DNA of 64,000 nt from Streptomyces sp. NBC_00094 (GCF_026343125.1 NZ_JAPEMB010000001.1:6577501-6641500); one strand, 5' to 3'. Positions 33,635-43,056 are shown, numbered from the stretch's first letter. Numbers and translations are program-made. The notes: a model not told the origin generated them from the letters alone.

Positions 33635-34425
33635 CCGCGGAACAGCCCTCCCTCATCGAGCTGACCGACGTCAGCAAGTACTACGGCAACATCCGGGCCC
33701 TCGAAGGGGTCTCCCTGGACGTCCGCGCGGGCGAGATCACCTGCGTCCTCGGCGACAACGGCGCCGGCAAGTCCACCCTCATCAAGATCGTCGCCGGACT
33801 CCACCGGCACGACGCCGGCGTCTTCCGCATCGAGGGCGAGGAGGCCAGCCTCGCCAACCCGCGCGACGCCCTCGACCGGGGCATCGCCACCGTCTACCAG
33901 GACCTCGCCGTCGTCCCGCTCATGCCCGTCTGGCGGAACTTCTTCCTCGGCTCCGAGCCCACCAAGGGCTCCGGCCCCTTCAAGCGGCTCGACGTCGACC
34001 TCATGCGGACCACCACCCGCGAGGCGCTGCTCCGCATGGGCATCGACCTGCGCGACGTCGACCAGCCCATCGGCACCCTCTCCGGCGGCGAGCGCCAGTG
34101 CGTGGCCATCGCCCGCGCCGTCCACTTCGGCGCCAAGGTCCTCGTCCTCGACGAGCCGACCGCCGCACTCGGCGTCAAGCAGTCCGGGGTCGTCCTGAAG
34201 TACGTGGCGGCCGCCCGTGACCAGGGCCTCGGCGTGGTCCTCATCACCCACAACCCCCACCACGCCTACCTCGTCGGCGACCGGTTCGTCCTGCTCAAGC
34301 GGGGCGTGATGGCCGGCAGCCACACCAAGAGCTCCGTCACGCTCGACGAGTTGACCCGCCAGATGGCCGGCGGCAGCGAGCTGGAGGACCTCCGCCACGA
34401 GCTGGAGCGGCCGTCCGGCACATAA
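33631..34425 (+). CDS. Sugar ABC transporter ATP-binding protein (single domain)
   Basis: A 264-residue ATPase with Walker A GDNGAGKSTLIKI, Q-loop YQDLAVV, signature LSGGERQCVAIARA, Walker B VLVLDEPTAAL and switch His in ITHNPHHAY. Most ribose-type importers use a fused two-domain ATPase; this one has a single domain and so would act as a dimer, as in FrcA-type systems. GTG 33631 overlaps the permease stop. Confidence 0.91.
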   Translation: MTAEQPSLIELTDVSKYYGNIRALEGVSLDVRAGEITCVLGDNGAGKSTLIKIVAGLHRHDAGVFRIEGEEASLANPRDALDRGIATVYQDLAVVPLMPVWRNFFLGSEPTKGSGPFKRLDVDLMRTTTREALLRMGIDLRDVDQPIGTLSGGERQCVAIARAVHFGAKVLVLDEPTAALGVKQSGVVLKYVAAARDQGLGVVLITHNPHHAYLVGDRFVLLKRGVMAGSHTKSSVTLDELTRQMAGGSELEDLRHELERPSGT

Positions 34426-34462
34426 CGGTCCCCTCACACCACACCTGGCAGAATCGGAGCCG

Positions 34463-35638
34463 ATGAGTACCTACCGCGACCTCACGCACCGGGGATCGGC
34501 CCGGGGCACCGTGCTGCGGACCGTCGGGACCCGCGAGCGGCGCTCCCACCTGACCGCGCCCCGCGTACCGACCGTCGGCATCGACATCGGCGGCACGAAG
34601 GTGATGGCCGGGGTCGTCGACGCGGACGGCAACATCCTGGAGAAGCTCCGCACCGAGACCCCGGACAAGTCCAAGAGCCCCAAGGTCGTCGAGGACACCA
34701 TCGTCGAGCTCGTCCTCGACCTCGCGGACCGGCACGACGTGCACGCCGTCGGCATCGGCGCGGCCGGCTGGGTCGACGCCGACCGGGCCCGGGTCCTCTT
34801 CGCCCCCCACCTGGCCTGGCGCAACGAACCCCTCCGGGACTCCCTCCAGGGCCGGCTCGCGGTCCCCGTCATGGTCGACAACGACGCCAACACCGCGGCC
34901 TGGGCCGAATGGCGCTTCGGCGCCGGACGCGGCGAGGACCACCTCGTCATGATCACCCTCGGTACGGGTATCGGCGGCGCGATCCTGGAGGACGGCCAGG
35001 TCAAGCGCGGCAAGTACGGCGTCGCCGGCGAGTTCGGGCACATGCAGGTCGTGCCCGGCGGCCACCGCTGCCCCTGCGGCAACCGCGGCTGCTGGGAGCA
35101 GTACAGCTCGGGCAACGCGCTCGTCCGCGAGGCCCGCGAGCTGGCCGCCGCCGACTCCCCGGTGGCGTACGAGATCATCGAGCGGGTCAAGGGCAACGTC
35201 TCCGACATCACCGGCCCCCTCATCACCGAGCTCGCCCGAGAGGGCGACGCCATGAGCATCGAGCTGCTCCAGGACATCGGCCAGTGGCTCGGCGTCGGCA
35301 TCGCCAACCTCGCCGCCGCCCTCGACCCCTCCTGCTTCGTCATCGGCGGGGGCGTCTCCGCCGCCGACGACCTGCTGATCGGCCCCGCCCGCGACGCCTT
35401 CCGCCGCCACCTCACCGGCCGCGGCTACCGCCCCGAGGCCCGCATCACCCGCGCCCAGCTCGGACCGGAGGCCGGGATGGTCGGCGCCGCCGACCTCGCC
35501 CGGCTCGTCGCCCGCCGCTTCCGCCGCGCCAACCGGCGCCGCGTCGAGCGCTACGAACGGTACGAGCGCTACGCCCAGGCCCTGCGCAGCGGGACCACGG
35601 GCCGGCCCCCCCGTACTCCCGAGGACCCGCCTTCATGA
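34463..35638 (+). CDS. ROK-family sugar kinase (glucokinase-like)
   Basis: A 391-residue cytosolic kinase. The phosphate-binding GIDIGGTKVMAGV lies at about residue 39, catalytic VDNDANTAAWAEW around 140, LGTGIGGAI, and the ROK zinc motif CPCGNRGCWEQYSSG. It has a 38-residue N-terminal extension and a C-terminal Arg/Tyr-rich tail compared with the usual 310-320-residue ROK glucokinases. It follows the importer by 37 nt and probably phosphorylates the imported sugar. ATG 34463; an internal later start would restore family length. Confidence 0.88.
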   Translation: MSTYRDLTHRGSARGTVLRTVGTRERRSHLTAPRVPTVGIDIGGTKVMAGVVDADGNILEKLRTETPDKSKSPKVVEDTIVELVLDLADRHDVHAVGIGAAGWVDADRARVLFAPHLAWRNEPLRDSLQGRLAVPVMVDNDANTAAWAEWRFGAGRGEDHLVMITLGTGIGGAILEDGQVKRGKYGVAGEFGHMQVVPGGHRCPCGNRGCWEQYSSGNALVREARELAAADSPVAYEIIERVKGNVSDITGPLITELAREGDAMSIELLQDIGQWLGVGIANLAAALDPSCFVIGGGVSAADDLLIGPARDAFRRHLTGRGYRPEARITRAQLGPEAGMVGAADLARLVARRFRRANRRRVERYERYERYAQALRSGTTGRPPRTPEDPPS

Positions 35639-36222
35639 CCGTGCACCACCCGTCCCGCCCGCCCCGCTCGCCCCACCCGCCCGAGGGAAAACTGCCCGAA
35701 GAGCGCCGGCACATGATCCGCCGGCGCTGGCTGACGGCCGTCATCATCGTGCTGCTCGTCGGCATCCCGGCCGGCTACCTCGTCATCTCCGCAGGTCAGA
35801 GCCGTGACAGCGGACGTGACAAGGAACGCGAGTCCTCGGCGGCCGGCCTCCAGACCAACGAGCCCTCCAAGATGAAGCGCCGGGTCTTCGAGGTCCCGAT
35901 CCCCGGCGGCGCCTGGGACGTCGCGTACTACGAGACCAGCAACTGGAAGACCAGCCGGCTCTACGTCCAGTTCACGACGGACGCCTACGGACTCGACGCC
36001 TTCCTCGCCGAGTCCGGCACGTCCCGCGCGGCGCTCACCCCCGGCCGGATCACCGTCGGCGACCGCGACGCCGACATCGCCGGCTGGACCTTCACCGAGG
36101 GCGTGACCTGGGCGGGCACCACCGTCACCCGCGAGGAACCCCGCCCGACCACCGACATCACGGTCGACCTCACGGACCCGGCCTTCCCCCGCGTCTACGT
36201 GGTCTCCACCACCAGCCCCTGA
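35635..36222 (+). CDS. Membrane-anchored hypothetical protein
   Basis: A 195-residue protein with a Pro/Arg-rich cytoplasmic start, one transmembrane helix (about 31-50, LTAVIIVLLVGIPAGYLVIS) and an extracytoplasmic domain of about 140 residues with no known motif. ATG 35635 overlaps the kinase stop by 4 nt, so it is the last gene of the sugar operon. The role is unknown. Confidence 0.75.
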   Translation: MTVHHPSRPPRSPHPPEGKLPEERRHMIRRRWLTAVIIVLLVGIPAGYLVISAGQSRDSGRDKERESSAAGLQTNEPSKMKRRVFEVPIPGGAWDVAYYETSNWKTSRLYVQFTTDAYGLDAFLAESGTSRAALTPGRITVGDRDADIAGWTFTEGVTWAGTTVTREEPRPTTDITVDLTDPAFPRVYVVSTTSP

Positions 36223-36266
36223 CCCCCCGGACCGCCACGCGGGGCGCGCTGACTACTCTGGAGCGA

Positions 36267-37649
36267 GTGAGCCAGACGCAGACGCCCCAGCCGAACCAGT
36301 CGAATCAGCCCGTCCAGCAGCCCGCCCCGGGCCAGCCGGGCCCGCAGATGGAGCCGAACCGGCCGAGCGAGCCGAACGGCCCCGGCGAGACCCCGCCGCC
36401 GGCCGTCGCGCCCCTCCAGTACCGCAGCGACGGCCCCGAGGACGCCCCCGTCCTCGTCCTCGGCCCCTCCCTGGGCACGACCTGGCACATGTGGGACCGG
36501 CAGATACCCGAGCTCGTCCGGGACTGGCGGGTCGTCCGTTTCGATCTTCCCGGGCACGGCGGAGCGCCCGCCCAGCCCTTCACCTCCGTCGCCGAGCTCG
36601 GCGACCGCCTCCTCGCGACGCTCGACACGCTCGGCGTCCAGCGCTTCGGGTACGCGGGCTGCTCCCTCGGCGGGGCCGTCGGCCTCGACCTCGCGCTGCG
36701 CGCGCCCCACCGGGTCGCCTCGCTCGCCCTGGTCGCCACCTCGCCGCGGTTCGGCAGCGCCGACGAGTTCCGCCAGCGCGGGGTGATCGTCCGTACCAAC
36801 GGGCTGGAGCCCATGGCCCGTACCGCGCCCGAGCAGTGGTTCACCCCGCTCTTCGCCGGCGCGCAGCCCGCCATCGTCGACTGGGCCGTCCAGATGGTCC
36901 GGACGACCGACCCCGCCTGTTACGTCGCCGCCTGCGAGGCCCTCGCCGTCTTCGACGTCCGCGAGGCCCTCGGCCGGATCGGCGTCCCCGCGCTCGTCCT
37001 CGTCGGTTCCGAGGACCAGGTCACCGGCCCCGCCGAGGCCCGCACCCTCGTGGCCGGCATCGCCGACGCCCGGCTCGCCGTCGTCCCCGGCGCCTCGCAC
37101 CTGGCCCCCGTCGAGCAGCCCGCCGCCGTCACCGACCTGCTCGCCGAGCACTTCGCGGGCATCGCCCAGGAGGCCAGCGGCACCCTCACCGTGCCGCCGC
37201 TCCCCGCGGTTCCGGTCCCCGCCGCCGAGCCCGCCGCCGAGGTCCCGGCCGCCGAGCCCGCGGCGGCCGGCCGCCCCGACCCGTACGAGACGGGCCTCGG
37301 CCTGCGGCGCGAGGTCCTCGGCGACGCCCATGTGGACCAGGCCCTCGCCGACGATCCCGACAGCGCCTTCCAGGCCCTCGTCACCCGCTACGCCTGGGGC
37401 GAGGTCTGGAGCCGCGAGGGGCTCGACCGGCGCACCCGCAGCGCCGTCACCCTCACGGCCCTCATCGCCGGAGGCCACCGCGAGGCGCTCGCCGACCACA
37501 CCCGCGCCGCCCTCCGCAACGGCCTGTCGCCCGACGAGCTGCGCGAGATCGTGCTCCACACCGCCGTGTACTGCGGCCTGCCGGCCGCCGAGACCGCCCT
37601 GCGCGTGGTCACCCGCGTCATCCAGGAGGAGACGACGCCGCCCGCGTAA
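36267..37649 (+). CDS. pcaL: Bifunctional 3-oxoadipate enol-lactonase / 4-carboxymuconolactone decarboxylase
   Basis: A 460-residue fusion for two successive steps of the protocatechuate branch of the beta-ketoadipate pathway. After a Pro/Gln-rich leader of about 45 residues, an alpha/beta-hydrolase domain (residues 50-285) carries the nucleophile Ser133 in GYAGCSLGGAVG, with Asp in LVGSEDQV and His in GASHLAPVEQP. An Ala/Pro linker leads to a carboxymuconolactone decarboxylase domain (from about 340) with GGHREALADHTRAALRNGLS and HTAVYCGLPAAE. GTG 36267 is the likely start, but the low-complexity leader may begin later. The other pca genes usually found beside it are absent here. Confidence 0.9.
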   Translation: MSQTQTPQPNQSNQPVQQPAPGQPGPQMEPNRPSEPNGPGETPPPAVAPLQYRSDGPEDAPVLVLGPSLGTTWHMWDRQIPELVRDWRVVRFDLPGHGGAPAQPFTSVAELGDRLLATLDTLGVQRFGYAGCSLGGAVGLDLALRAPHRVASLALVATSPRFGSADEFRQRGVIVRTNGLEPMARTAPEQWFTPLFAGAQPAIVDWAVQMVRTTDPACYVAACEALAVFDVREALGRIGVPALVLVGSEDQVTGPAEARTLVAGIADARLAVVPGASHLAPVEQPAAVTDLLAEHFAGIAQEASGTLTVPPLPAVPVPAAEPAAEVPAAEPAAAGRPDPYETGLGLRREVLGDAHVDQALADDPDSAFQALVTRYAWGEVWSREGLDRRTRSAVTLTALIAGGHREALADHTRAALRNGLSPDELREIVLHTAVYCGLPAAETALRVVTRVIQEETTPPA

Positions 37650-37658
37650 CCTGGCCGC

Positions 37659-38291
37659 GTGAAGCTGACGAAGAAGTCCCACGCCTGCGTCCGGCTGGAG
37701 AAGGGCGGGCGGACGCTCGTCCTCGACCCGGGGATGTTCACCGAAGAGGACGCCGCCCTCGGCGCCGACGCCCTGCTCGTCACCCACGAGCATCCGGACC
37801 ACTTCGACGAGGGCCGGCTGCGCGCCGCCCTGGAGGCGAACCCGGCTGCCGAGATCTGGACGCTGCGGAGCGTCGCGGAACAGCTCTCGGCGGCCTTCCC
37901 CGGCCGGGTGCACACGGTCGGCCACGGCGACGCCTTCACGGTGGCCGGCTTCGACGTCCAGGTCCACGGGGAGCTGCACGCGGTGATCCACCCGGACATC
38001 CCGCGCATCACCAACGTGGGCTTCCTCGTCGACGGCGCCGTCTTCCACCCCGGCGACGCGCTCACCGTCCCGGACCGGCCGGTCGACACGCTGCTGCTGC
38101 CGGTCATGGCCCCCTGGAACAAGATCTCCGAGGTCATCGACTACGTCCGCGAGGTGAAGCCGCGCCGCGCGTACGACATCCACGACGCCCTCCTCACCGA
38201 CCTCGCCCGGCCGATCTACGACCGTCAGATCGGCGCCCTCGGCGGCACCGACCACTCCCGCCTCGCGCCGGGAGCCTCCGCCGAGCTCTGA
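37659..38291 (+). CDS. Metallo-beta-lactamase-fold hydrolase (UlaG-like)
   Basis: A 210-residue zinc-dependent hydrolase with THEHPDHFD as the HxHxDH metal motif, further His in GELHAVIHPDIP and a metal Asp in GAVFHPGDAL. It belongs to the short MBL branch often annotated as UlaG-like. GTG 37659, 9 nt behind pcaL, so it is co-transcribed with it. Substrate unknown; a link to aromatic or lactone metabolism is possible only by position. Confidence 0.85.
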   Translation: MKLTKKSHACVRLEKGGRTLVLDPGMFTEEDAALGADALLVTHEHPDHFDEGRLRAALEANPAAEIWTLRSVAEQLSAAFPGRVHTVGHGDAFTVAGFDVQVHGELHAVIHPDIPRITNVGFLVDGAVFHPGDALTVPDRPVDTLLLPVMAPWNKISEVIDYVREVKPRRAYDIHDALLTDLARPIYDRQIGALGGTDHSRLAPGASAEL

Positions 38292-38299
38292 GACCGCAC

Positions 38300-38350
38300 G
38301 CCGAGTACGGGGGCGAGTACGGGGGCCGAGTGCGGAGGCCGAGCGCGGGC
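38300..38350. repeat. Four tandem 12-13-bp units behind the metallo-hydrolase gene
   Basis: GCCGAGTACGGGG, GCGAGTACGGGG, GCCGAGTGCGGAG and GCCGAGCGCGGGC follow each other, starting 8 nt after the stop codon at 38291. This array lies between two genes on the same strand. Confidence 0.75.
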
Positions 38351-38415
38351 GCCGGTTCCGGGGCGTCGAGCGCCGGATCCGGCCGCTGTCACACCCCGCC
38401 AGTAGGCTTGCGCCC

Positions 38416-39195
38416 ATGCGCATCGCCACCTGGAACGTCAATTCGATCACCGCCCGGCTGCCCCGGCTCCTGGCCTGGCTGGAGAGCACCGGCACGGACG
38501 TGCTGTGCATCCAGGAGACCAAGTGCACCGCCGAGCAGTTCCCCGTCGAGGAGCTGCGCGCGCTGGGATACGAGTCCGTGGTCAACGCCACCGGACGGTG
38601 GAACGGCGTGGCCCTGGTCTCCCGCGTCGGCCTCGCGGACGTGGTCACGGGCCTGCCCGGCGGTCCCGAGTACGAGGGCGTGCAGGAGCCGCGGGCCATC
38701 TCCGCGACCTGCGGCCCGGTCCGCGTCTGGTCGGTGTACGTGCCGAACGGCCGCGAGGTCGTCCACGACCACTACGCGTACAAGCTGCACTGGCTGGAGG
38801 CGCTCAAGGCCGCCGTCGCGGAGGACGCGGCGGGGGAGCGGCCGTTCGCCGTCCTCGGGGACTACAACATCGCCCCGGCCGACGAGGACGTCTGGGACAT
38901 CGCCGAGTTCGAAGGCGCCACGCACGTCACGGAGCCGGAGCGGGCCGCCCTCGCCGGGCTGCGCGAGACGGGCCTGACCGACGTGGTCCCGCGCCCGCTC
39001 AAGTACGACCACCCGTACACGTACTGGGACTACCGTCAGCTCCGCTTCCCGAAGAACAAGGGCATGCGCATCGACCTGGTCTACGGCAACAAGCCCTTCG
39101 CCGAGGCGGTCTCGGACAGCTACGTGGACCGCGAGGAGCGCAAGGGCAAGGGCGCCTCGGACCACGCGCCCGTGGTGGTCGACCTCGACGTGTGA
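38416..39195 (+). CDS. xth: Exodeoxyribonuclease III
   Basis: A 259-residue DNA repair nuclease of the ExoIII/APE1 family, cutting at abasic sites and degrading 3' ends. Marks are TWNVNSITARL, the metal Glu in IQETKCT, YVPNGREV, GDYNIAP, the YTYWDYR strand, MRIDLVYGN and the final catalytic SDHAPVVVDL. ATG 38416. Normal length. Confidence 0.93.
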   Translation: MRIATWNVNSITARLPRLLAWLESTGTDVLCIQETKCTAEQFPVEELRALGYESVVNATGRWNGVALVSRVGLADVVTGLPGGPEYEGVQEPRAISATCGPVRVWSVYVPNGREVVHDHYAYKLHWLEALKAAVAEDAAGERPFAVLGDYNIAPADEDVWDIAEFEGATHVTEPERAALAGLRETGLTDVVPRPLKYDHPYTYWDYRQLRFPKNKGMRIDLVYGNKPFAEAVSDSYVDREERKGKGASDHAPVVVDLDV

Positions 39196-39203
39196 GCGGG
39201 GGT

Positions 39204-39227
39204 GCGCGGAGAAGACGATCTCCGCGC
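39204..39227 (+). terminator. Terminator hairpin behind xth
   Basis: GCGCGGAGA / TCTCCGCGC forms a perfect 9-bp stem with a 6-nt loop 8 nt after the xth stop codon. Confidence 0.7.
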
Positions 39228-39269
39228 GCCGGGTGGTCGACCGGCAGGCGGCGGTGCGAGGCTGTTCGG

Positions 39270-39713
39270 ATGAACATTCCGTTTCTGGACAATTGGCGCA
39301 AGCGACACGGGAGCGAGGTGGCCGACGAATCGCCGGCCGCCGACTTCGACCGTGACCCCGACGGAGTGAGCGAGCTGCTCTCCGAGTGCGAGCTGCTCCG
39401 CGCCCGCGTCGAGGAGTCCGGGGTGCTGCTCGACGACAGCCCGCGCTCCCTCCAGGAGCTGGACCAGTTGCCGCCCCGCTGGCGTGACGACCCGGAGGAG
39501 CTTCCCTGGTTCGGCAACGACGCCGGCCTCTACCTCGGCACGGTGATCGTCCGGAACGTGCCCGGGGCCCGGTGGCAGGTGTGGCCCGCCGGCGGCCCCG
39601 TCGTGCGGCTCGCCTCCGGCCGCGAGATCCAGGTCGTCGAGGCCGGCCTCGACTGGGCGATGCGGGGGGCGCCGGAGCTGTACCAGGTGTACGCGGAGGC
39701 CGCCGAACTCTGA
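39270..39713 (+). CDS. Hypothetical protein, DUF6278-like
   Basis: A 147-residue acidic soluble protein starting MNIPFLDNWRKRHG at ATG 39270. Recognisable stretches are SLQELDQLPPRWRDDPEELP, GNDAGLYLGTVIVR, and WPVVRLASGREIQV-like text; this matches a small Streptomyces family of unknown function that I associate with DUF6278. There is no signal or membrane segment. Confidence 0.72.
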   Translation: MNIPFLDNWRKRHGSEVADESPAADFDRDPDGVSELLSECELLRARVEESGVLLDDSPRSLQELDQLPPRWRDDPEELPWFGNDAGLYLGTVIVRNVPGARWQVWPAGGPVVRLASGREIQVVEAGLDWAMRGAPELYQVYAEAAEL

Positions 39714-39860
39714 GCGGACCCGGTTTTCCTTCCACCCTGAACCACTCTTTTGCAGTAAATACGGCTTATTCCTGTTTCATGCGTGTCAGCCGTGAAGTCC
39801 CTTTTTCTGTGGATAGTTTGCGCTGACCGCGACACCGCCGAGAAGGGGGCAGGGCAGCGT

Positions 39861-40607
39861 ATGGCCGTCGTCGATCCGCTGATCGAACTGCGTGGCGTCA
39901 ACAAGCACTACGGCGCGCTGCACGTGCTCCAGGATGTGGACCTCACCGTCGGCCGCGGTGAGGTGGTCGTCGTCATCGGCCCCTCCGGCTCCGGCAAGTC
40001 CACCCTCTGCCGGGCGATGAACCGGCTGGAGCACGTCGAGTCGGGCGAGATCGTCATCGACGGACAGCCTCTCCCCGACGAGGGCAAGGCGCTGGCCCGG
40101 CTCCGGGCCGAGGTCGGCATGGTCTTCCAGTCCTTCAACCTCTTCGCGCACAAGACCGTCCTCGCGAACGTCTCCCTCGCGCAGATCAAGGTCCGCAAGC
40201 GCAAGAGGGAGGACGCCGACCGGCGTTCGCGCGAACTCCTCGACCGGGTCGGACTCGCCGCGCACGCCGAGAAGTACCCTGCCCAGCTCTCCGGCGGCCA
40301 GCAGCAGCGCGTGGCGATCGCCCGCGCCCTCGCCATGGACCCCAAGGCGCTCCTCTTCGACGAGCCGACCTCGGCGCTCGACCCCGAGATGATCAACGAG
40401 GTCCTGGAGGTCATGCAGCAGCTGGCCCGGGACGGCATGACGATGGTGGTCGTCACCCACGAGATGGGCTTCGCCCGCTCCGCCGCCAACCGCGTCGTCT
40501 TCATGGCCGACGGCCGCATCGTCGAGGACCGCACGCCGGAGGAGTTCTTCACGAGTCCGCGCAGCGAGCGCGCCAAGGACTTCCTCTCCAAGATCCTCAA
40601 GCACTGA
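39861..40607 (+). CDS. gluA: Glutamate/polar amino acid ABC transporter ATP-binding protein
   Basis: A 248-residue ATPase of the GlnQ/GluA group. Walker A GPSGSGKSTLCRA, Q-loop FQSFNLFAH, signature LSGGQQQRVAIARAL, Walker B LLFDEPTSAL and switch VVTHEMGFAR are intact. ATG 39861 follows AGAAGGGGG. First gene of a four-gene operon whose 5' region (39714-39860) is strikingly AT-rich for this genome and should hold the promoter. Confidence 0.92.
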   Translation: MAVVDPLIELRGVNKHYGALHVLQDVDLTVGRGEVVVVIGPSGSGKSTLCRAMNRLEHVESGEIVIDGQPLPDEGKALARLRAEVGMVFQSFNLFAHKTVLANVSLAQIKVRKRKREDADRRSRELLDRVGLAAHAEKYPAQLSGGQQQRVAIARALAMDPKALLFDEPTSALDPEMINEVLEVMQQLARDGMTMVVVTHEMGFARSAANRVVFMADGRIVEDRTPEEFFTSPRSERAKDFLSKILKH

Positions 40608-40621
40608 CCGGGGTGGGAACC

Positions 40622-41539
40622 ATGCAGCGTACGCGCCGGACCCCGGCCGCCCTCGCCCTGCTGCTCGCCGCGGTGGTGGCGCTCGGCGGCTGCGGCAAGG
40701 AGGGCAGCCCGCCGGTCAAGGGCCCCCAGCCCGACCAACTCCCCGTCTACCAGGTCCAGTCGGGATTCACCCTGCCCGACTCGGGGACCTGGAACCGGGC
40801 GAAGAAGCGCGGACGGCTCGTCGTCGGCGCCAAGGAGGACCAGCCGTACATGGGCGAGAAGGACCCCGCCACCGGCCGCTACTCCGGCTTCGACATCGAG
40901 ATCGCCAAGATGATGGCGGCCTCGCTCGGCTTCGAGCCGGCCGGCATCGAGTTCCGCACGATCGCCTCGGCCAACCGTGAGACCGCTCTGCAGAACGGCC
41001 AGATCGACTACTACGTCGGCACGTACACCATCAACGACAACCGCAAGAAGCTCGTCGGCTTCGCCGGCCCCTACTACCAGGCCGGCCAGTCCCTCCTGGT
41101 CCGCACCGACGAGAACGACATCGCCGGACCGCAGGACCTGGCCGGCAAGCGGGTCTGCTCGGCCGCCGGATCCACCCCGTACCAGCGGATCCAGAAGGAC
41201 TATCCGGAGGCCGAACTCGTCGCCTACGACACGTACTCGGTCTGTGTGGACAACCTCCTGACCTATCAGGTCGACGCGGTCACCACCGACGACACGATCC
41301 TCATGGGGTACGCCGCCAAGGTCCCCGACGAACTCAAGCTCGTCGGGAAGCCGTTCTCCAAGGAGCCGTACGGGATCGGCGTCCCCCACGGGGACACGGC
41401 GCTGCGCTTCGCCCTCGACGACGCCATCGCGGTCCACGAGAAGAACGGCGACTGGAAGAAGGCCTACGACGCCACCCTCGGCCTCTCCGGCGTCCCCGCC
41501 CCACCGCCGCCCGCCATCGACCGCTACCCGGCGAGCTGA
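40622..41539 (+). CDS. gluB: Glutamate-binding lipoprotein of ABC transporter
   Basis: A 305-residue exported lipoprotein: signal peptide with lipobox LGGC, then a type II (family 3) amino-acid binding fold with KRGRLVVGAKEDQPYMG, GFDIEIAKMMA, RETALQNGQIDYYVGTYTIN, AGKRVCSAAGSTPYQ and VDAVTTDDTILMG. Two cysteines (CSAAG and SVCVDN) match those of GluB-type proteins. ATG 40622 with GGGGTGGG upstream, 14 nt behind gluA. Confidence 0.92.
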   Translation: MQRTRRTPAALALLLAAVVALGGCGKEGSPPVKGPQPDQLPVYQVQSGFTLPDSGTWNRAKKRGRLVVGAKEDQPYMGEKDPATGRYSGFDIEIAKMMAASLGFEPAGIEFRTIASANRETALQNGQIDYYVGTYTINDNRKKLVGFAGPYYQAGQSLLVRTDENDIAGPQDLAGKRVCSAAGSTPYQRIQKDYPEAELVAYDTYSVCVDNLLTYQVDAVTTDDTILMGYAAKVPDELKLVGKPFSKEPYGIGVPHGDTALRFALDDAIAVHEKNGDWKKAYDATLGLSGVPAPPPPAIDRYPAS

Positions 41540-41557
41540 CCGGAGGAGCCTCCCCGC

Positions 41558-42202
41558 ATGGACGTCCTGACCGAAAACTTCGCGCTCTACGGCGAGGGCT
41601 TCCTCGGCACCGTCGAACTCACCGTCTACGCCTCGGCGTTGGCCCTCGTCCTGGGCTTCGTCATGGCATCCTTCCGGGTCGCCCCCGTAGGCTCCTTCCG
41701 GGTCTTCGGCACGGTCTGGGTCACCGTCCTGCGCAACACCCCGCTGACCCTTCTCTTCTTCGCGGTCATGCTGGGCCTGCCCCGGTTCGGACTCGTCCTG
41801 CCCTTCGAGGTGTTCGCGGTCCTCGCACTCGGCTGCTACACCTCGGCCTTCGTCTGCGAGGTCCTGCGCTCCGGCATCAACACCGTGCCGCGCGGCCAGG
41901 GCGAGGCGGCGCGCAGCCTGGGCATGACCTTCTCCCAGATCCTCGGCGCGGTCGTCCTGCCGCAGGCCTTCCGCACGGTCATCCCGCCGATCGGCTCCAC
42001 CCTGATCGCCCTCGCCAAGAACTCGGCGATCGCCGGGGCGTTCAGCGTCACCGAACTCCTGGGCACCTACAAGACCTTGAGCGAGCTCGGCTACAACATC
42101 GTCTGGACCTTCGTCTGGATCGCCGTCGGATACCTGATCATCACCCTCACCATCAGCGCCCTCTTCCACGTCATGGAGAAGCGCTGGGGAGTCGCCCGAT
42201 GA
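41558..42202 (+). CDS. gluC: Glutamate ABC transporter permease
   Basis: A 214-residue permease with about five helices and the HisM-type coupling motif RSGINTVPRGQGEAARSLG. Starts at ATG 41558 after GGAGGAG. Overlaps gluD by 4 nt. Confidence 0.92.
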   Translation: MDVLTENFALYGEGFLGTVELTVYASALALVLGFVMASFRVAPVGSFRVFGTVWVTVLRNTPLTLLFFAVMLGLPRFGLVLPFEVFAVLALGCYTSAFVCEVLRSGINTVPRGQGEAARSLGMTFSQILGAVVLPQAFRTVIPPIGSTLIALAKNSAIAGAFSVTELLGTYKTLSELGYNIVWTFVWIAVGYLIITLTISALFHVMEKRWGVAR

Positions 42203-43056
42203 CCGAGTCCACCGCCCTCTACGACATCCCCGGGCCGCACGCCCGACGACGTCACCTCCTGTACGGCCTCGCGTCCACCGTCGTGATCCTCGCCCTGGCC
42301 GGATGGTTCCTCTATCTCCTCTTCGACACCGAGCAGTTCACCTCCACCAAGTGGTCGCCCTTCCTCTACGAGGGCATCCAGGAACTACTGCTCGAAGGGC
42401 TCGGCAACACCCTCAAGGCCTTCGCCTACGCCTCGGTGCTCTCCCTCGCGCTCGGTGGGGTCCTTGCCGCAGGACGTCTCTCCGAGCACCGCGCGCTACG
42501 GTGGATCTCGACCCTGCTCGTCGAGTTCTTCCGTGCGATGCCCGTCCTCGTGATGATCTTCTTCATCTTCGTGGCGCTGAAGGTGCAGCCGCTGCCCGCG
42601 CTCGTCGCCGGTCTGACCCTCTACAACGGCTCGGTGCTCGCCGAGGTCTTCCGTACCGGGATTCACGCGGTCGCACGCGGCCAGGGCGAGGCCGCGTACG
42701 CGCTCGGCATGCGCAAGACGCAGGTGATGACCTACGTCCTCGCGCCGCAGGCGGTCCGGGCGATGCTGCCCGCCATCATCAGCCAGTTGGTGGTGGCCCT
42801 CAAGGACACCTCGCTCGGATTCCTCATCACCTACGAGGAGTTCCTGCACGCGGGCAAGCTGATCGCGTCCAACCTCGACTACGACCTGCCGTTCATCCCC
42901 GTCGTGCTGGTCATCTCACCGATCTACATCGGGATGTGCATGCTGCTCTCCTGGTTCGCCACCTGGGTGGCCCGCAGGGAGCGTCGCAGCCCGAAGACGA
43001 AGGCCGTGGACATCGCTCCGGCCGAACCCGGAACGCTGCTGCCGGGAGCGCAGTAG
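42199..43056 (+). CDS. gluD: Glutamate ABC transporter permease
   Basis: A 285-residue permease, second half of the GluCD pore. The coupling motif is RTGIHAVARGQGEAAYALGM; around five to six helices, with a hydrophilic tail. ATG 42199 overlaps the gluC stop. The family imports glutamate in related actinobacteria; other acidic or polar amino acids are possible. Confidence 0.92.
   Translation: MTESTALYDIPGPHARRRHLLYGLASTVVILALAGWFLYLLFDTEQFTSTKWSPFLYEGIQELLLEGLGNTLKAFAYASVLSLALGGVLAAGRLSEHRALRWISTLLVEFFRAMPVLVMIFFIFVALKVQPLPALVAGLTLYNGSVLAEVFRTGIHAVARGQGEAAYALGMRKTQVMTYVLAPQAVRAMLPAIISQLVVALKDTSLGFLITYEEFLHAGKLIASNLDYDLPFIPVVLVISPIYIGMCMLLSWFATWVARRERRSPKTKAVDIAPAEPGTLLPGAQ

Noticed and set aside
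36195..38699. Long open frame on the minus strand (over 800 codons) across pcaL and its neighbours
   Set aside because: It is antisense to recognisable genes, has a biased composition typical of high-GC shadow frames and no family motif.
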